From contig JAFDXS010000102.1 in the NCBI GenBank assembly GCA_018267795.1, positions 1 to 7,618 on the forward strand: 7,618 bases of DNA, written 5' to 3'. The position numbers were made by a program, and so were the translations under genes. The stretch comes from Bacteroidota bacterium. Its GTDB lineage: Bacteria; Bacteroidota; Bacteroidia; Chitinophagales; Chitinophagaceae. Numbering within the stretch: position 1 is the first letter of the stretch; every line of letters starts with the position of its first letter. Shown piece by piece: positions 1 through 5,218 of this stretch. The notes below the pieces were generated by a model. The model saw only the letters and a list, made by a program, of their open reading frames with translations. It did not search any database and was not told the origin of the DNA.

Positions 1-543
1 CATACGGTAAGTATGCAGTGGTGTACGGCCTTGTTTGAATTCTTCGGTACGGGCAATTTCAGCACCAGCCAAACGGCCGGAAGCTTTGATCTTGATACCT
101 TCAGCACCCATACGCATAGCAGTAGAGATAGCCATCTTTACAGCGCGTTTGTAGCTTACACGGCTTTCGATCTGGCGTGCGATAGTTTCACCTACAATGT
201 TAGCATCCAGTTCAGGACGGCGGATCTCCATAATGTTGATCTGCACATCATCTTTACCAGTCAGTTTCTTCAGCTCTTCCTTGATACGATCTACTTCAGC
301 ACCGCCTTTTCCTATGATGATACCAGGCTTAGAAGTATGGATAGTGACAATGAGCTTGCCCAGTGTACGCTCAATAACAATGCGGGAGATACCGCCTTTA
401 TTGATACGTGCATTCAGGTAAGTACGGATTTTGTGGTCTTCTACGAGTTTCTGACCAAAATCCCTCTTTTCACCAAACCACATTGAGTCCCATCCGCGGA
501 TGATGCCCAACCTGTTACCTATAGGATTAGTTTTTTGACCCAT
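1..543 (-). CDS. rpsC: 30S ribosomal protein S3, N-terminal part (runs off left edge)
   Basis: S3 binds 16S rRNA in the small-subunit head and lines the mRNA entry channel. The reading frame is open from an ATG at 543 down to base 1, giving the first 181 residues; the C-terminal part lies outside the window. It begins MGQKTNPIGNRLGI, the standard S3 N-terminus. A type II KH domain follows, with the nucleic-acid-binding GKGG loop at residues 78-81 inside PGIIIGKGG, and then IRRPELDANIVGETIARQ at 108-124. The segment SGRLAGAEIART (155-166) is the conserved start of the C-terminal S3 domain. It is the eighth gene of the S10 operon here, 34 bases after rplV, with no Shine-Dalgarno sequence in the AT-rich gap, as is common in Bacteroidota. 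Nothing is abnormal in the visible part, and identification is secure. Confidence 0.97.
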   Translation of the reverse strand, partial: MGQKTNPIGNRLGIIRGWDSMWFGEKRDFGQKLVEDHKIRTYLNARINKGGISRIVIERTLGKLIVTIHTSKPGIIIGKGGAEVDRIKEELKKLTGKDDVQINIMEIRRPELDANIVGETIARQIESRVSYKRAVKMAISTAMRMGAEGIKIKASGRLAGAEIARTEEFKQGRTPLHTYRM

Positions 544-577
544 TCTAAATATTATTAAAATTGAATGTTTATGTTTT

Positions 578-940
578 TTATGCGTTTTCAGTTACTGGTG
601 TACGGCTATCCACTATTATAGTAATGTGGTTGCTGCGCTTACGTACTCGGTATGCACGACCCTGTGGAGCAGGACGCATGCGTTTGAGTACGCGGCCACC
701 ATCTACAAAAATGGTTTTTACATATAAATTAGCACTTGCAATGTCCACACCTTCGTTCTTCACTCTCCAGTTTGCAACGGCACTGAGCAACAGTTTTTCC
801 AAAGGAACAGACGGATGCTTGGTGCTGAATTTCAAAGTATTCAGTGCATTTTCTACATCGATACCACGTATCAGATCAGCCAGCAGGCGCATTTTGCGGG
901 GCGATGTAGGATAATTTCGTAAGCGAGCTACAGCTTCCAT
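578..940 (-). CDS. rplV: 50S ribosomal protein L22
   Basis: L22 binds 23S rRNA early in large-subunit assembly, and its long beta-hairpin lines the peptide exit tunnel. The 120-residue product starts MEAVARLRNYPTSPRKMRLL, matching the family N-terminus. It continues with the core helix NALNTLKFSTKHPS and with KLLLSAVANW. The tunnel hairpin lies at about residues 79-102 and includes RVLKRMRPAPQGRAYRVRKR. The end HITIIVD is typical, followed by a short extra tail. The length is slightly above the roughly 110 residues of the E. coli protein, which is normal. The ATG at 940 is the only sensible start because the conserved N-terminus begins there. The gene lies between rpsS (52-base gap containing a palindrome) and rpsC (34-base gap). 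Expression is expected from the shared S10 transcript. Confidence 0.97.
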   Translation of the reverse strand: MEAVARLRNYPTSPRKMRLLADLIRGIDVENALNTLKFSTKHPSVPLEKLLLSAVANWRVKNEGVDIASANLYVKTIFVDGGRVLKRMRPAPQGRAYRVRKRSNHITIIVDSRTPVTENA

Positions 941-964
941 TTTGTTTAAATTAGTTCTTATACA

Positions 965-983
965 ATTTCACCTAAGGTGAAAT
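965..983 (-). promoter_or_regulatory. Perfect 9-base hairpin between rpsS and rplV
   Basis: The sequence reads ATTTCACCT-A-AGGTGAAAT, a perfect inverted repeat with 9-base arms around a single base. As RNA it would fold as an 8-bp stem with a UAA or UUA loop. It begins about 10 bases after the rpsS stop codon and ends about 25 bases before the rplV start. No U-run follows on the minus strand, so it does not look like an intrinsic terminator. A role in mRNA processing, stability or partial attenuation is inference. Confidence 0.5.
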
Positions 984-992
984 CAAAAATTA

Positions 993-1259
993 TTATTTAG
1001 TACCACTATGACCTTTAAAGTTGCGGGTAGGTGCAAATTCACCCAACTTGTGGCCTACCATGTATTCTGTTACATACACAGGGATAAACTTGTTGCCGTT
1101 GTGCACAGCGAAAGTCTGGCCTACGAAATCCGGAGTGATGGTTGAACGACGGCTCCAGGTTTTTATTACACCCTTCTTTGCTTTGCCTTCGTTTACTGCC
1201 AGAACTTTACGATCCAGCTTCGCATCTACATAAGGTCCTTTTCTAATTGAACGAGCCAT
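993..1259 (-). CDS. rpsS: 30S ribosomal protein S19
   Basis: S19 forms a complex with S13 in the head of the 30S subunit and lies near the A-site tRNA. The 88-residue product has the usual family length. The N-terminus MARSIRKGPYVD is diagnostic. It is followed by TWSRRSTITPDFVGQTFAVH (34-53) and by the C-terminal core VTEYMVGHKLGEFAPTRNF (63-81) ending in KGHSGTK. The ATG at 1259 is fixed by the conserved N-terminus. The gene sits in canonical position between rplB and rplV. Its upstream gap of 67 bases and downstream gap of 52 bases are longer than most in this operon, and each contains a potential hairpin. Identification is certain from sequence and context. Confidence 0.98.
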   Translation of the reverse strand: MARSIRKGPYVDAKLDRKVLAVNEGKAKKGVIKTWSRRSTITPDFVGQTFAVHNGNKFIPVYVTEYMVGHKLGEFAPTRNFKGHSGTK

Positions 1260-1290
1260 TGGCTTTTTCTATTTATATTTTTATACTATT

Positions 1291-1312
1291 GGTATGTTGA
1301 ACCCAACCTACC
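1291..1312 (-). promoter_or_regulatory. Near-perfect hairpin between rplB and rpsS
   Basis: Two 9-base arms, GGTATGTTG and CAACCTACC on the plus strand, surround the loop AACC. Eight of the nine positions pair. The hairpin lies 14 bases beyond the rplB stop codon and about 30 bases before the rpsS start. No U-tract follows in the direction of the operon, so termination is unlikely. It may be an RNA processing or stability element, but that is inference from position and symmetry only. Confidence 0.4.
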
Positions 1313-1326
1313 CTCTTTTAATATTA

Positions 1327-2157
1327 TTACAGTTTTTTACCGTTCTTGCGTTGAATAATCAGCTTGTCAGATCCTTTCTGCTTACGGGTCTTAAGACCTT
1401 TAGCATATTTACCTGTACGGCTGCGCGGATGGCCACCTGAAGATTTACCTTCACCACCACCCATCGGGTGATCTACCGGGTTCATCGCAACACCACGGTT
1501 ACGTGGACGGATACCTTTCCAACGGTTGCGGCCTGCTTTACCCATTGATTGGAGGGCATGATCGCTGTTAGATACGATACCAACTGTAGCCATGCAAGTG
1601 CTTAACACTTTGCGAAGCTCGCCACTAGGCATTTTCAGTACGCAATACTTCTCTTCTTTAGCGCTAAGCTGAGCATAAGTACCTGCAGAACGAGCAAGTG
1701 CACCGCCACGACCCGGCTGTAATTCTATATTGTGTATGACAGTACCAAGAGGCATATTTTTCAGCAACAGCGCATTACCTACTTCCGGAGCTACTGCGTT
1801 ACCGCTTATTACCTGACCACCTACTTCCAGGCCTTGAGGAGCAAGGATGTAGCGCTTTTCACCATCTACATAGTTAAGCAGGGCTATGAATGCTGTACGG
1901 TTAGGATCGTATTCGATCGTTTTAACTGTAGCAGGAATATCTTTTTTATCGCGCTTGAAATCAACGATGCGGTACATTTTCTTATTACCACCACCTATGT
2001 AGCGCATTGCACGACGGCCCTGGGCGTTACGGCCACCTGTGCCTGACAGTGACTCTAGTAAGCTTTTTTCAGGAACATTAGTAGTAACTTCTGCGTAAGC
2101 GTTACCGATTCTCCAACGTGTTCCGGCTGTTACCGGTTTATATTTACGTAATGCCAT
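1327..2157 (-). CDS. rplB: 50S ribosomal protein L2
   Basis: L2 is a primary 23S rRNA-binding protein needed for subunit association and for the peptidyl transferase centre. The 276-residue product matches the usual length of about 275. The N-terminal OB-fold region includes KKMYRIVDFKRDK (59-71) and AFIALLNYVDGEKRYILAP (89-107). The SH3-like domain contains NIELQPGRGGALARSAGT (143-160). The C-terminal catalytic-centre loop reads RGVAMNPVDHPMGGGEG (221-237), with the conserved histidine at 230, followed by SSGGHPRSRTGKYAKGLKTR. The form DHPMGGGEG, rather than the DHPHGGGEG of enterobacteria, is common among Bacteroidota. The gene follows rplW with a 20-base gap. The start at 2157 (MALRKYKPVTAGTR) agrees with the family. 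Nothing is abnormal. Confidence 0.98.
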   Translation of the reverse strand: MALRKYKPVTAGTRWRIGNAYAEVTTNVPEKSLLESLSGTGGRNAQGRRAMRYIGGGNKKMYRIVDFKRDKKDIPATVKTIEYDPNRTAFIALLNYVDGEKRYILAPQGLEVGGQVISGNAVAPEVGNALLLKNMPLGTVIHNIELQPGRGGALARSAGTYAQLSAKEEKYCVLKMPSGELRKVLSTCMATVGIVSNSDHALQSMGKAGRNRWKGIRPRNRGVAMNPVDHPMGGGEGKSSGGHPRSRTGKYAKGLKTRKQKGSDKLIIQRKNGKKL

Positions 2158-2177
2158 TTTCTCGTTCTTTACTTGAT

Positions 2178-2474
2178 TTACATTGAGAATAAATCTATCG
2201 AATCACCTGTTGCCAGAGTCACGATTGCCTTTTTGTAAGAAGGCTTGCGACCTTGCAGAAAACCAGCCTTTGTATAGCGTGTTTTGTTTTTAGCAGGTAC
2301 AACAACAGTGTTTACGTCAGCTACCTTCACACCATAAAATTCTTCCACTGCTTTCTTTATTTCCAGCTTGTTGCTAGCCTTACCTACTACGAAAGTGTAA
2401 CGGCCGCTTTTTTCCATCTGGCCATTTACCTTTTCGGTGATTACCGGCTTTATCAACACATCAGAAAGTTTCAT
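2178..2474 (-). CDS. rplW: 50S ribosomal protein L23
   Basis: L23 sits at the exit of the peptide tunnel and is the docking site for trigger factor and signal recognition particle. The 98-residue product has normal length. It starts MKLSDVLIKPVITEKV, the typical helix and VITEK motif (residues 11-15). Next come RYTFVVGKASNKLEIKKAVE (25-44), FYGVKVADVNTV (46-57) and the basic loop KNKTRYTKAGFLQGRKPSYKKA. Both the length and the GRKPSYKKA segment agree with bacterial L23. The gene lies between rplD (39-base gap) and rplB (20-base gap), as in the standard S10 operon. The start codon is fixed by the conserved N-terminus. Confidence 0.97.
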   Translation of the reverse strand: MKLSDVLIKPVITEKVNGQMEKSGRYTFVVGKASNKLEIKKAVEEFYGVKVADVNTVVVPAKNKTRYTKAGFLQGRKPSYKKAIVTLATGDSIDLFSM

Positions 2475-2485
2475 TTTGTTATATA

Positions 2486-2500
2486 TTTCGGGTTACGAAA
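2486..2500 (-). promoter_or_regulatory. Small hairpin between rplD and rplW
   Basis: The arms TTTCG and CGAAA pair perfectly around a 5-base loop, 13 bases past the rplD stop codon and before the rplW start at 2474. A 5-bp stem is short and easily arises by chance. I list it only because all other longer gaps in this operon also contain a hairpin shortly after the stop codon. Confidence 0.25.
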
Positions 2501-2513
2501 AATCTTTTTGTTA

Positions 2514-3152
2514 TTAAGCTTCTGCAGTAGCAGGTTCTTCGTTAAACATCTTAGCAGCGCTCTCTGTGAATATTACTACCTGAGAGTTGATCAGATCGTA
2601 AGTATTCATATCGCTCAGTACTACTGTTTTAGTGCCAGGCAGGTTGCGGCTGCTGAGGTAAACATTAGTATTGTATTCAGGTAATACAAACAGAGATTTT
2701 CTGTTTTCACCTTTCAAACCATTTAATATGGTTGCGAAGTCTTTTGTTTTAGGCGCTTCCAGTTGCAGGTCTTCAACCACTACAATCTTGCTTTCACGAG
2801 CCTTGTAAGCCAGTGCGCTTATTTTAGCAAGATCTTTCACTTTACGGTTCAATTTGAAACCGTACAGGTGCGGATGTGGACCATGTACTGCACCACCACC
2901 CTTGTATAAAGGGTTGCGGATGTTACCCTTACGAGAGCCACCGGTACCTTTTTGCTTGTGCAATTTCTTGCTTGAGCCTTTTACTTCTGCACGGCCCTTT
3001 GTATTGTGTGTGCCCTGGCGCTGAGCAGCCTGGTATTGCTTTACCGCAAGGTAAATGCAATGATCATTCGGCTCGATAGCGAATATTTCATCCGGTAATT
3101 CAATAGAGCGACCGGTTTTAGCACCTTTACTATTTAAAACGTCAACTTGCAT
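2514..3152 (-). CDS. rplD: 50S ribosomal protein L4
   Basis: L4 binds 23S rRNA, and its extended loop contributes to the narrowest part of the exit tunnel. In E. coli it also represses its own S10 operon. The product has 212 residues, close to the bacterial norm of about 205. The tunnel loop spans roughly residues 42-98. It includes RQGTHNTKGRAEVKGSSKK, then HKQKGTGGSRKGNIRNPLYK and GGGAVHGPHPHLYGFKLNRK. The globular C-terminal part contains ALAYKARESKIVVVEDL (113-129) and ends in an acidic, alanine-rich tail (NEEPATAEA). The gene begins 7 bases after the rplC stop, suggesting translational coupling. Whether L4 autoregulates this operon, as known in gammaproteobacteria, cannot be decided here. 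Confidence 0.97.
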   Translation of the reverse strand: MQVDVLNSKGAKTGRSIELPDEIFAIEPNDHCIYLAVKQYQAAQRQGTHNTKGRAEVKGSSKKLHKQKGTGGSRKGNIRNPLYKGGGAVHGPHPHLYGFKLNRKVKDLAKISALAYKARESKIVVVEDLQLEAPKTKDFATILNGLKGENRKSLFVLPEYNTNVYLSSRNLPGTKTVVLSDMNTYDLINSQVVIFTESAAKMFNEEPATAEA

Positions 3153-3159
3153 GACTAAA

Positions 3160-3777
3160 TTAATTCTGAATTAAAACAATAGAACCATTATGACCTGGTA
3201 CTGAACCACTTATTAATATATAGTTCTGCTCAGGGAAAACTTTTACTACACGCAGTGCTTTAACCTTTACGCGGTCACCGCCCATACGGCCAGCCATGCG
3301 CATTCCTTTGAATACACGGCTAGGATATGATGAGCCACCGATAGAACCCGGAGCACGCTGACGGTCATGCTGGCCATGGGTAGCTTCACCCACACCACTA
3401 AATCCGTGACGTTTTACCACACCCTGGAAGCCTTTACCTTTGGTAGTGCCGATAACACTTACCTTTTCACCTTCAGTAAAGATTTCACAAGTGATAGCTT
3501 CACCAACTTGTTTATCAATGGAACAATTACGTAATTCTTTTACAACACGCTTTGGCGTAGTATTTGCCTTTGCGAAGTGATTGATGAGCGCCTGGGGAGT
3601 ATTCTTTTCTTTGGCTTCACCAAAAGCGATCTGCACCGCTTCATAACCGTCGGTATCTACGGTTTTCTTCTGAGTAACCACACAAGGACCAGCTTCGATG
3701 ATGGTACAAGCAGTTTGCTTGCCATTCGGCTCAAAAATACTGGTCATGCCGATTTTTTTACCAATAATACCTTTCAT
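3160..3777 (-). CDS. rplC: 50S ribosomal protein L3
   Basis: L3 is one of the two proteins that initiate 50S assembly, and its central extension reaches toward the peptidyl transferase centre. The product of 205 residues has normal length. It opens MKGIIGKKIGMTSIF (1-15). The middle holds GTTKGKGFQGVVKRHGFSG (110-128) and the rRNA-binding extension ATHGQHDRQRAPGSIGGSSY (132-151), then PSRVFKGMRMAGRMGGDRV. The C-terminal NYILISGSVPGHNGSIVLI (185-203) is typical. The glutamine methylated in E. coli L3 (the Q of SIGQ) is replaced by glycine here; I believe this is usual in the phylum. An unusually long 119-base spacer with two potential hairpins separates it from rpsJ, whereas rplD follows after only 7 bases. 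Confidence 0.98.
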   Translation of the reverse strand: MKGIIGKKIGMTSIFEPNGKQTACTIIEAGPCVVTQKKTVDTDGYEAVQIAFGEAKEKNTPQALINHFAKANTTPKRVVKELRNCSIDKQVGEAITCEIFTEGEKVSVIGTTKGKGFQGVVKRHGFSGVGEATHGQHDRQRAPGSIGGSSYPSRVFKGMRMAGRMGGDRVKVKALRVVKVFPEQNYILISGSVPGHNGSIVLIQN

Positions 3778-3799
3778 TTTATTATATTTTAGTTAAGCG

Positions 3800-3825
3800 C
3801 CCGATAACCTTTGGGAGGGGTCGGG
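3800..3825 (-). promoter_or_regulatory. Potential hairpin in the leader of rplC
   Basis: The 5-base arms CCCGA and TCGGG enclose a 16-base purine- or pyrimidine-rich loop (TTTGGGAGGGG on the plus strand). The element lies about 23 bases before the rplC start, inside the 119-base rpsJ-rplC spacer. It is the most GC-rich patch of an otherwise AT-rich gap. Such a leader structure could bind an r-protein or influence rplC translation. The stem is short and the function is inference. Confidence 0.3.
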
Positions 3826-3867
3826 ATTAACCGTTTTATCAATTTTTTAAAGAACCTTCAACCTTTG

Positions 3868-3889
3868 CTCTTGCTTAACGAAGCAGGAG
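3868..3889 (-). promoter_or_regulatory. Hairpin just after rpsJ stop
   Basis: The 9-base arms CTCTTGCTT and AAGCAGGAG (plus strand) pair around AACG, with a single T:G position (C:A in the minus-strand RNA). It starts 7 bases beyond the rpsJ stop codon. The following minus-strand bases (CAAAGGTTGAAGG) contain no U-run, so it is not a standard intrinsic terminator. A role as an RNA stability or processing element is possible but not shown. Confidence 0.4.
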
Positions 3890-3896
3890 TTTGCTG

Positions 3897-4202
3897 TTAC
3901 GCTTTTATCTCTACTTCCACACCGCTTGGCAAATCAAGCTTTGAAAGAGCGTCTACTGTACGCGAAGAAGAGGTATATATATCCAGCAGGCGCTTGTGAG
4001 TGCACAGTTGGAATTGCTCACGCGATTTCTTGTTAACGTGCGGTGAGCGCAATACTGTAAAGATCTTCTTCTCTGTAGGCAAAGGAATAGGGCCTGTAAC
4101 CACTGCTCCTGTATTGCGCACAGTCTTAACGATTTTCTCTGCTGATTTATCCACCAGGTTATGGTCGTAAGATTTTAGCTTTATTCTGATACGCTGTGAC
4201 AT
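3897..4202 (-). CDS. rpsJ: 30S ribosomal protein S10 (NusE)
   Basis: S10 is a 30S head protein. As NusE it also joins NusB and NusG in transcription antitermination and transcription-translation coupling. The product has 101 residues, the standard length. Recognisable segments are QRIRIKLKSYDHNLVDKSA (3-21), GPIPLPTEKKIFTVLRSPHV (37-56), NKKSREQFQLCTHKRLLDI (57-75) and LDLPSGVEVEIKA at the end. It is the first gene of the minus-strand operon in this window. The ATG at 4202 is preceded by an AT-rich leader without a Shine-Dalgarno sequence, and a TAnnTTTG promoter lies 39-70 bases upstream. The neighbour on the other side is a divergent secreted-protein gene rather than fusA. Confidence 0.98.
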   Translation of the reverse strand: MSQRIRIKLKSYDHNLVDKSAEKIVKTVRNTGAVVTGPIPLPTEKKIFTVLRSPHVNKKSREQFQLCTHKRLLDIYTSSSRTVDALSKLDLPSGVEVEIKA

Positions 4203-4240
4203 ACTTATAAATATCTTCTATCCCGTAAAATTTGGGACTG

Positions 4241-4272
4241 CAAAGGTAATGACAATGTTTTAAACAAGCAAA
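4241..4272 (-). promoter_or_regulatory. Bacteroidota-type promoter of the S10 operon
   Basis: Read on the minus strand, TTTG (4272-4269) is followed after 20 bases by TACCTTTG (4248-4241). This fits the known Bacteroidota consensus of a TTTG -33 box and a TAnnTTTG -7 box about 19-21 bases apart. Transcription would begin near 4235, leaving a leader of roughly 30 bases before the rpsJ ATG at 4202. The box match and position are seen directly; promoter activity is inferred. Confidence 0.7.
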
Positions 4273-4325
4273 ATATTTTAAAAGAAACTTTTAATTATTT
4301 CCCGCTGATATTGACTTTGGGGCCG

Positions 4326-4333
4326 CAAATATA
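4326..4333 (-). promoter_or_regulatory. Possible upstream -7 box (TATATTTG) for the S10 operon
   Basis: The minus strand carries TATATTTG followed by CG, a full match to the TAnnTTTG -7 element. It lies about 80 bases upstream of the better promoter. I see no clear TTTG or TTG box 17-21 bases further up, so this is weaker. If real, it would give rpsJ a leader of about 115 bases. Confidence 0.35.
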
Positions 4334-4375
4334 CAAATTAAAGCCTTGGAAAAGGTCAGTAATTCGGCTAAAATC

Positions 4376-4416
4376 GTTGAAAACAAAGGATCGAGGGTAA
4401 GAAAACTGTTTTCAAC
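4376..4416. repeat. Perfect 10-base inverted repeat with 21-base spacer
   Basis: GTTGAAAACA (4376-4385) and its exact reverse complement TGTTTTCAAC (4407-4416) flank 21 bases that include GGATCGAGGG. The repeat lies midway between the divergent rpsJ and CAP starts. It could be a dimeric operator or a stem-loop in a transcript. It is not followed by a T-run in either direction, so a terminator is unlikely. Confidence 0.55.
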
Positions 4417-4579
4417 CCGTTATGCAAAGTCAAGCTTTGTAAATGCACATTTTTCTACATTCTCTGGCTAAAATGCCCGTATAATATCAATTACCTATGT
4501 ACTGTGTAGGCTGTTTTATCACATTTCTGTAACATTCAGTTAGTTAACTTCGACTTTCAGTTAAACAGAAGCGTTCCCA

Positions 4580-5074
4580 TTGATACGGACAGCATTAAAA
4601 AAGACTTTTCTCATAGTTTTTCTGCTACTTATTGCACCTGGCAGAGCCTTATTTGCCCAGGATAGTGATAATGATATTGAATCCACAGACGGAACCGCTA
4701 TGGCTAAAGATGTGCTGCATTATATAAACCAGCACCGCCGGGAAAAAGGGCTCCCTCCCCTGCAGTTAAGCCCGGTACTAAGTGCTATAGCCAGGAAACA
4801 TAGCCTAAATATGGCCAGTGGTGCAGAACCTTTTGGCCACCAAGGCTTTGAAGAACGGATAGCTGCCGCATGGATGCAATTACACACCCGTGGTGCAGCA
4901 GCCGAAAATATTGCAGAGGGTGTAACATCTGCTAAAGCTGTGGTGAATCTCTGGCTGGGTAGCAAAGGGCATAGAAAAAATATTGAGGGGAACTACAACT
5001 TAATGGGCCTGGGAGTGGCCACCAGCGCTAATGGCACTATGTATTTTACCCAGGTATTTTTATATAAACCTTAA
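4580..5074 (+). CDS. Secreted CAP/SCP-domain protein
   Basis: This is a member of the CAP superfamily (CAP domain, SCP/PR-1-like). Bacterial members are secreted proteins of mostly unknown activity. The 164-residue product starts with a signal peptide: TALKK, a hydrophobic run TFLIVFLLLIAPG (9-21), and likely cleavage after ALFA (26). The CAP domain covers about 43-162. It shows YINQHRREKGLPPL (48-61), HSLNMA with H74, FGHQGFEER (85-93), the AENIAEG signature (109-115), LWLGSKGHRKNI (124-135) and the final YFTQVFLYKP. Both usual histidines of the cavity (H74, H131) and the glutamate E109 are present. An in-frame TAA at 4562 and no upstream ATG leave TTG at 4580 as the likely start. The next in-frame ATG (codon 41) would remove the signal peptide. 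Substrate and role are unknown. Confidence 0.9.
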   Translation: MIRTALKKTFLIVFLLLIAPGRALFAQDSDNDIESTDGTAMAKDVLHYINQHRREKGLPPLQLSPVLSAIARKHSLNMASGAEPFGHQGFEERIAAAWMQLHTRGAAAENIAEGVTSAKAVVNLWLGSKGHRKNIEGNYNLMGLGVATSANGTMYFTQVFLYKP

Positions 5075-5095
5075 TGGGGACAATACTGTTTTATA

Positions 5096-5115
5096 GCTAA
5101 GGCTAAGGCTAAGGC
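5096..5115 (+). repeat. GCTAAG tandem hexamer repeat (3.3 copies)
   Basis: Three exact copies of GCTAAG plus a further GC run from 5096 to 5115. They lie 21 bases after the CAP stop codon and lead directly into the TonB remnant. In the remnant's frame they read as alternating Leu-Arg and do not resemble the family. The repeat may mark the junction where the rest of the gene was lost, or a slippage-prone site. Confidence 0.8.
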
Positions 5116-5117
5116 CA

Positions 5118-5195
5118 ATGCCAGACTGGAAACCAGGTCATCAGCAAGGCAAACCCGTTAATGTAGTATTTACTATGCCAATTGTATTTAAGTAA
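5118..5195 (+). pseudogene. TonB C-terminal domain remnant
   Basis: The frame 5118-5195 encodes MPDWKPGHQQGKPVNVVF followed by TMPIVFK and a TAA stop. This is the last ~25 residues of the TonB C-terminal domain as found in many Bacteroidota, where the pattern is MPxWKPGxxxGKPVxVxFxxPxxF near the end. The TonB domain normally needs about 80 residues, including an upstream YVxFxVxxxG segment. None of that is visible: the frame upstream is a hexamer repeat and then an in-frame TAG at 5094. TonB passes energy from the inner membrane to outer-membrane receptors, but this piece is too short to fold or act alone. It lies on the same strand as the CAP gene but in a different frame, so it is not simply an extension of it. 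I infer a decayed or truncated gene. Confidence 0.8.
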
Positions 5196-5198
5196 ACT

Positions 5199-5218
5199 GA
5201 TCCTAAATATAGGATTAA
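5199..5218. terminator. Possible two-way terminator hairpin
   Basis: TGATCCTA and TAGGATTA form an 8-bp stem (one G:T pair) around AATA. It lies 4 bases after the TonB-remnant stop and overlaps the stop codon of the convergent 57-residue gene. The flanks are A/T-rich but lack a clean T-run. The position between convergent transcripts suggests termination; the weak stem keeps confidence low. Confidence 0.4.

Larger units (their letters stand above)
4203..4579. other. Divergent intergenic region between rpsJ and the CAP gene
   Basis: This 377-base AT-rich stretch shows no convincing gene on either strand. Its rpsJ side holds the TAnnTTTG promoter and a second possible -7 box. The middle holds a perfect 10-base inverted repeat and a small CAAAG/CTTTG hairpin (4425-4439). 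Near the CAP gene the closest match to a -7 box is TAACTTCG, about 30 bases before the TTG start, with no good -33 partner. The CAP promoter is therefore not assigned. Confidence 0.6.

Noticed and set aside
13..486. 157-residue plus-strand open frame
   Set aside because: It is antisense to rpsC, which is an unmistakable S3 gene; the plus-strand translation has low-complexity Thr/Ser/Asp/Phe character typical of a shadow frame.
2253..2684. 143-residue plus-strand open frame
   Set aside because: It lies across rplW and rplD in antisense and has a Cys/Tyr/Phe-rich composition expected of a shadow.
3811..3999. 62-residue plus-strand open frame across the rpsJ-rplC spacer
   Set aside because: Its second half is antisense to rpsJ, and the spacer is better explained as leader structure; no family resemblance.
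4366..4474. Direct repeat GGCTAAAAT at 4366-4374 and 4466-4474, exactly 100 bases apart
   Set aside because: A 9-base AT-rich match in a 377-base spacer is not far from chance, and no further copies are visible.
5080..5214. Minus-strand open frame with a Trp-rich translation opposite the TonB remnant
   Set aside because: It has no start codon, and the plus strand carries the specific TonB tail signature, so this is its shadow.
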